From the NCBI GenBank assembly GCA_027922465.2, contig BQMF02000054.1, positions 1 through 64,000 of the forward strand: 64,000 nt of DNA, in the 5' to 3' direction. Of this stretch, positions 62,111 through 64,000 are shown in pieces (position 1 is the first letter of the stretch; every line of letters begins with the position of its first letter). The DNA comes from Turritopsis dohrnii (taxonomy: Eukaryota; Cnidaria; Hydrozoa; Anthoathecata; Oceaniidae). The notes under the pieces were generated by a model. That model did no database searches. It saw only the letters and a list, made by a program, of their open reading frames with translations, and was not told the DNA's origin. Made by a program: the position numbers and the translations under genes.

Positions 62111-63968
62111 TACAGTGTGCCCCAGAAAAAAGAGGTTCGAGATTTCAAACGACTATTTCTTCTCAAATATTTGTCGGATATTTGCGAATTTTATATCATT
62201 TGACAGAGCTTTTTCTCCTCTTTTCAAAAATATAAGTTTCATCTTAAAGAAATAAAGAGTTTGAAAGATATTAAAGATATATTTTTTCGATACGCTCGTT
62301 AATTCAATAACGATCAATTAAAAGAAGTGCTAATGAGCAGTTACTCTTTTGTTAACTCTAAAAGTTGTCGTGGTGTTAAAGATATCATGAGATTCTTTTA
62401 AACACACGAAATTAAAATTTAACGTGTAAATTCACCTTTCTTTTGAAAAAACTGATTGTCAGTTAAACAATTCTGAGTGCTTATAATGCTATAAAAAGGC
62501 TTTTTGATAAGGTTTACAAACATAACAAGATGCAGCTGACGATAGAGCAAAGAGTTTTTGTGGTAAGAACATATCATGAAACGCGAAGTTTGCAAGCTGT
62601 TAGAGAGGTCTTTCGAGTGAGGTTCCCGAATAAAAACCCACCGTCAAATTCTGCTATTCAAAAAAATATAAGAAAGTACAACATCGAGGGGACAAGTAAA
62701 AACTTGAATAAAGGAAGAAGTGGCAGGAGGCGTACAACGAGAGATGCTCAAGCAATTAACGATGTTCGTTTGTTACTTCAAACGCAGCAACCAAATCAGC
62801 AGCCACGAATCACGTGCAGAAGAAATCCACTTGCAATATCGAAGTCGTCATTTAATCGCATAACAAAAAGTGACATTAAATGGCATCCTTTTAAAATAAA
62901 AGTTGCACAAGAGCTGAAGCCAGGAGATTATGCAAGGCGACGCAGATTTTGCAATTGGTTTTCTCCAAGAGCCCAAAATGTCCGGTTTATGTCAAGCATT
63001 GTGATAGGTGATGAAGCCGTATTTAGCATGGATGGGACTGTGAACACTCAAAATGTGAGATGTTATGCACCCAAAGGACAGCGACCTGAAGATTTTCGTT
63101 ATGAAAAAAGTCAGTGTCGGCAAAAGCTACACGTTTGGGTTGGTTTTTGTGGAAACGGAAGTATCGTAGGGCCACATTTCTAACAGGAGCGTCAATGGAA
63201 GAACATATCGTGATATGTTGGAAAGAATTGTCTTCCCTGCATTAGGGTACGTTTACCACCACCGATACAACAATGGTATCTTTGATGGAGTTTGGTGGTT
63301 TCAAGATGGTGCCCCTCCACATGGAAGTGTTCAAGTTCGAAATGTTTTGCGTCAAAAGTTTGAAAACCGTGTTGTGTCGTTGCACCATAATATTGAATTC
63401 CCCCTAGGCCACCTGACCTTACACCACCAGACTTTTTTCTTTGGGGTTACTTGAAAAATAAAATTTTTGAAACGCCCCCGCCTGACTTGGCAACACTCCG
63501 GAGAAAAGTCGTTAATAAGATCAACTTACTAAGAGGAAAACCAGCTACTATCCGTAGCTCATTTACTGAAATGGCTCGGAGAGTAAACCTTTGCATTGCA
63601 AAAAATGGAGGACATGTTGAATAGCACTTTACTTTTAAGCTTATAATTTGTTGAGTTGTAAATTAAGTTCAGAAATGTAAATCAGGCTTTAAAACAGTGT
63701 GTTAAATCTTTTTACTTGAGTTATTCTCAATTGGAATTACTTCTTTTGTAATTTCTTTTAATTGATCGTTATCGTTTTAATGACAAATTTTCATGATAAA
63801 ATTCAGCATAACTACTCTTCTGTATTCCAAACCTAAACAAATATCATATTTCTGAAAAGAGGAGAAAAAGCTCTTTCAAATGATATAAAATTCGCAAATA
63901 TCCGACAAATATTTGAGAAGAAATAGTCTTTTGAAACCTGGAACCTCTTTTTTCTGGGACACACTGTA
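62111..63968 (+). mobile_element. mariner-type DNA transposon with long inverted repeats
   Basis: Element 62113-63966 (1854 bp) flanked by TA (62111-62112 and 63967-63968). The ends are inverted repeats of about 125 bp starting CAGTGTGCCCCAGAAAAAAG on the left and CAGTGTGTCCCAGAAAAAAG on the right (reverse), over 90% alike. One transposase gene lies inside and is frameshifted, so this copy cannot move on its own protein. Confidence 0.95.
62530..63624 (+). pseudogene. mariner/IS630-type transposase, two frameshifts
   Basis: Starts at ATG 62530 (MQLTIEQRVFVVRTYHE), an HTH-type N terminus, basic GRSGRRRTTRD linker (about residue 62), then the catalytic core: first D in VIGDEAVFSMDG (about 160), second D in WWFQDGAPPH (near 63300), third D in RPPDLTPPDFFLWGY (near 63410-63455). 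The frame changes between 63170 and 63215 (frame 1 to 2) and again near 63400 (back to 1); the stop is TAG at 63622-63624 after NGGHVE. Third-D spacing is about 36-37 residues, though the frameshift makes the count uncertain. A TPPDFFLWG signature puts it in an arthropod- and cnidarian-type mariner group; the exact subfamily is open. Confidence 0.85.
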
Positions 63969-64000
63969 TGTAAAGATAATGAGCTGCTCACGGAAAATTA

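Overview
The window looks like a repeat-dense, AT-rich stretch of an invertebrate animal genome. The mix of elements (Ty3/gypsy, BEL/Pao, Penelope-like, CR1/L2-like LINE with a 2A-like motif, Kolobok, Mutator-like, hAT-like, mariner and tRNA-derived SINEs) fits a cnidarian or similar marine invertebrate, but this is inference and the species cannot be fixed from the sequence. No rRNA gene, intact tRNA gene, CRISPR array or complete host gene was recognised. Host coding sequence is limited to a few spliced-looking exon fragments.

Layout. 1-2600: end of a satellite array, 372-bp units each made of two 186-bp monomers, copies apparently identical. About 3520-4410 (-): decayed integrase-core gene. 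8362-13356: intact Ty3/gypsy element with identical 86-bp LTRs, one 1552-codon gag-pol ORF, a 5-bp target duplication and an apparent self-priming site in place of a tRNA site. It sits in a dispersed repeat, here called R, whose other copies are at 19320-29450 and 48535-49050.

20341-28191 is a nest of insertions: R contains a hAT-like end pair, which contains a 7.6-kb element bounded by CCCAGCCGGCA and TTAA, which contains a Mutator-like fold-back element with 9-bp target duplications, which contains a 1.6-kb Kolobok element. The uninterrupted arm of the fold-back preserves the Kolobok empty site. The fold-back arms carry five 17-bp palindromes each, spaced 40-41 bp.

32101-32903 is a short Penelope-like insertion with near-identical inverted arms, hammerhead-like motifs and a 13-bp target duplication. 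33217-37980 (-) is a broken CR1/L2-like LINE interrupted by a second Penelope-like element on the opposite strand. 38160-38931 holds two exon-like blocks and a polyadenylation signal. 40296-46549 (-) is a BEL/Pao element with 129-bp LTRs whose coding frame is broken by a tRNA-derived SINE; it landed in a degenerate GGCCC-rich tandem repeat. 48100-49756 is a deleted BEL element ending against a SAM-like exon (-), and that exon is split by a 2.6-kb element with hAT-like ends and 5-bp target duplications. 55.2-61.5 kb is mostly low-information DNA with a candidate first coding exon, a tRNA-Asn-like SINE dimer and a possible NRF1/YY1-type promoter. 62113-63966 is a mariner-type element with about 125-bp inverted repeats and a frameshifted transposase.

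Functionally this is a layered transposon landscape rather than a gene cluster. The gypsy element is the only copy that looks fully coding-competent; the BEL copy would be so but for the SINE.
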